Notes under the pieces: model-generated
What the model saw: only the letters and a program-made list of their open reading frames with translations
Database searches by the model: none
What the model was told of the DNA's origin: nothing
Part shown: in pieces, positions 6,122-6,805 of the stretch
Layout: each line of letters opens with the position of its first letter
Position numbering within the stretch: position 1 is the first letter of the stretch
Position numbers and translations under genes: made by a program
Assembly: GCA_013152765.1 (NCBI GenBank)
Contig: JAADFT010000106.1
Span: 2,572 to 9,376, forward strand
Direction of reading: 5' to 3'
DNA length: 6,805 nt
Source: Calditrichota bacterium
GTDB taxonomy: Bacteria > Zhuqueibacterota > Zhuqueibacteria > Oleimicrobiales > Geothermoviventaceae

Positions 6122-6239
6122 CCTCCCCGAAATTGAAGGGTTTCACTGCAGCGGTCGGGGCAATACAAAAGAAGACGTCGGCGACCGACCGTCAACGTCT
6201 TCGTTCTCTCGATGTTGACGCACTGCTCCCCCGCTTTGA
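6122..6239 (-). promoter_or_regulatory. Structured leader of the fba operon with competing hairpins
   Basis: Between the predicted transcription start (about 6239) and the fba ATG, four stems can form in minus-strand RNA. A pairs 6220-6214 with 6196-6190 (CGTCAAC/GTTGACG). B pairs 6202-6195 with 6178-6171 (GAAGACGT/ACGTCTTC), followed by TTTTGT (6170-6165). C pairs 6191-6185 with 6158-6152 (CGGTCGG/CCGACCG). D pairs 6160-6155 with 6130-6125 (CCCCGA/TCGGGG) and covers part of the ribosome binding site (6128-6122). A conflicts with B, B with C, and C with D, the typical layout of an attenuator or riboswitch. B with its T-run looks like a weak terminator. I recognise no known riboswitch. Perfect stems are seen; regulation is inferred. 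Confidence 0.55.
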
Positions 6240-6245
6240 GGCACA

Positions 6246-6274
6246 ACTTTACAAAAAAAATGCGAAACAGTCAA
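6246..6274 (-). promoter_or_regulatory. Sigma70-type promoter of the fba-gap-tpiA-secG operon
   Basis: On the minus strand TTGACT (6274-6269) and TAAAGT (6251-6246) are separated by exactly 17 bases. They match five of six (TTGACA) and four of six (TATAAT) consensus positions. The spacer contains a run of eight T, and the sequence upstream of the -35 (about 6275-6312) is A/T-rich with an A6 run, resembling an UP element. Transcription should start near 6239. This is the best promoter match I found in the window and fits a highly expressed glycolytic operon. Confidence 0.85.
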
Positions 6275-6385
6275 GCTATTTCAAACTCGCATTTCTCTTT
6301 TTTCTCGGTCCTTAGGGCCGCTCACTACAGCGCTTGCGGGAATGAGCACACCCCCTGCTGCGCCCACTGTGCCGCATCTGCAGCG

Positions 6386-6805
6386 CTACTTCTGCCGACC
6401 GCGGCCACGAACCTTTGCCTTGTCGGTCAACCCGTAACGCGCCAGCTTTGCGTAGAGCGTCTTACGATCGATCCCGAGCATTTTGGCTGCCTGGGCCTTG
6501 TTCCAGCCCAAGCGGCGAAGGGTCTGCTCAATGTAGTCGCGCTCGACCTGCCACAGCGGCCGAATCCCGTGCGCACCACCTGGCGGAGCCTGTTCGGCTG
6601 CTTCCACAATCCACTCCGGTAAACTTGAGAGTCGTAGCGTGTTGCTTTCTTCCAGAACCATGGCCCGTTCGATCGTGTTTTCCAGTTCGCGCACGTTGCC
6701 CGGCCAATCGTAGCGCAACAGCACTTCCTGCACTTCTTCGCTGATGGCCACAACCGGCTTGTGCATTCGGGAAGCAAAACGCTGCAAAAAGTACTCGGCC
6801 AGCGG
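6386..6805 (-). CDS. Sigma54-dependent transcriptional regulator (NtrC family), C-terminal 139 residues (runs off the right edge)
   Basis: The visible part begins in the sigma54-interacting AAA+ domain (PLAEYFLQRF) and passes through the diagnostic DWPGNVRELENTIERAMVL segment (about 47-65 of the fragment). It ends with a Fis-type helix-turn-helix containing ERDYIEQTLRRLGWNKAQAAKMLGIDRKTLYAKLARYGL (about 91-129) and a basic Arg/Lys tail. The NtrC family uses ATP to open promoters bound by sigma54-RNA polymerase. The receiver or other sensor domain, Walker motifs and GAFTGA loop lie beyond the window, so I cannot tell whether it is a two-component response regulator. The stop is TAG at 6386. 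No clear terminator separates it from the fba promoter, about 110 bases downstream. Confidence 0.93.
   Translation of the reverse strand, partial: PLAEYFLQRFASRMHKPVVAISEEVQEVLLRYDWPGNVRELENTIERAMVLEESNTLRLSSLPEWIVEAAEQAPPGGAHGIRPLWQVERDYIEQTLRRLGWNKAQAAKMLGIDRKTLYAKLARYGLTDKAKVRGRGRQK

Noticed and set aside
6297..6318. Terminator for the sigma54 regulator near 6300
   Set aside because: The hairpin at 6306-6320 is short, pairs better on the plus strand, and read on the minus strand it is followed by an A-run, not a T-run.
1..6805. CRISPR arrays, insertion sequences, attachment sites or defence genes
   Set aside because: No regularly spaced repeats, transposase or integrase motifs, or terminal inverted repeats were seen; the tRNA-Leu is intact with no duplicated 3' end nearby.

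Overview
The window holds a block of bacterial housekeeping genes, all read from the minus strand, so gene order below runs from high to low coordinates. The DNA is moderately GC-rich. Strong AGGAGG-type ribosome binding sites, a clear sigma70-type promoter, intrinsic terminators and a tRNA with encoded CCA all indicate a bacterium. The sequence does not identify the taxon. A bacterial homologue of the methanol:corrinoid methyltransferase MtaB at the left edge, together with an fba-gap-tpiA-secG order lacking pgk, would suit a less-studied lineage; that is a guess.

Right edge to centre: the C-terminal end of a sigma54-dependent (NtrC-type) regulator (6386-6805) is followed by a gap of about 270 bp. 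That gap carries a good promoter (6246-6274, 17 bp spacer) and a leader of about 120 nt with several competing hairpins. Then come fba (class II fructose-bisphosphate aldolase), gap (NAD-type GAPDH), tpiA (triosephosphate isomerase), secG (SecYEG translocon subunit), tRNA-Leu(GAG) and an exported protein with nine TPR repeats. I see no terminator between any of these until a 9-bp hairpin plus T-run at 1526-1555. This suggests one transcript of about 4.7 kb joining the middle of glycolysis, protein export, a leucine tRNA and a periplasmic TPR scaffold.

Left part: a 199-residue cytoplasmic TPR-like protein (814-1413) has its own strong terminator (753-784). About 520 bp without a convincing gene follow. 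They hold a long hairpin (559-594) and, just before the last gene, a possible promoter and a terminator-like hairpin. The window ends in the first 97 codons of the MtaB-family protein (1-291).

How the genes work together: FbaA splits fructose-1,6-bisphosphate into glyceraldehyde-3-phosphate and dihydroxyacetone phosphate. TpiA interconverts these two, and Gap oxidises the former to 1,3-bisphosphoglycerate. The adjacent tpiA-secG-tRNA-Leu arrangement is a recurring bacterial one. No mobile element, CRISPR array or defence locus is present. The less ordinary signals are the RNA structures in the fba and mtaB-like leaders, the hairpin beside the tpiA ribosome binding site, and the MtaB homologue itself.
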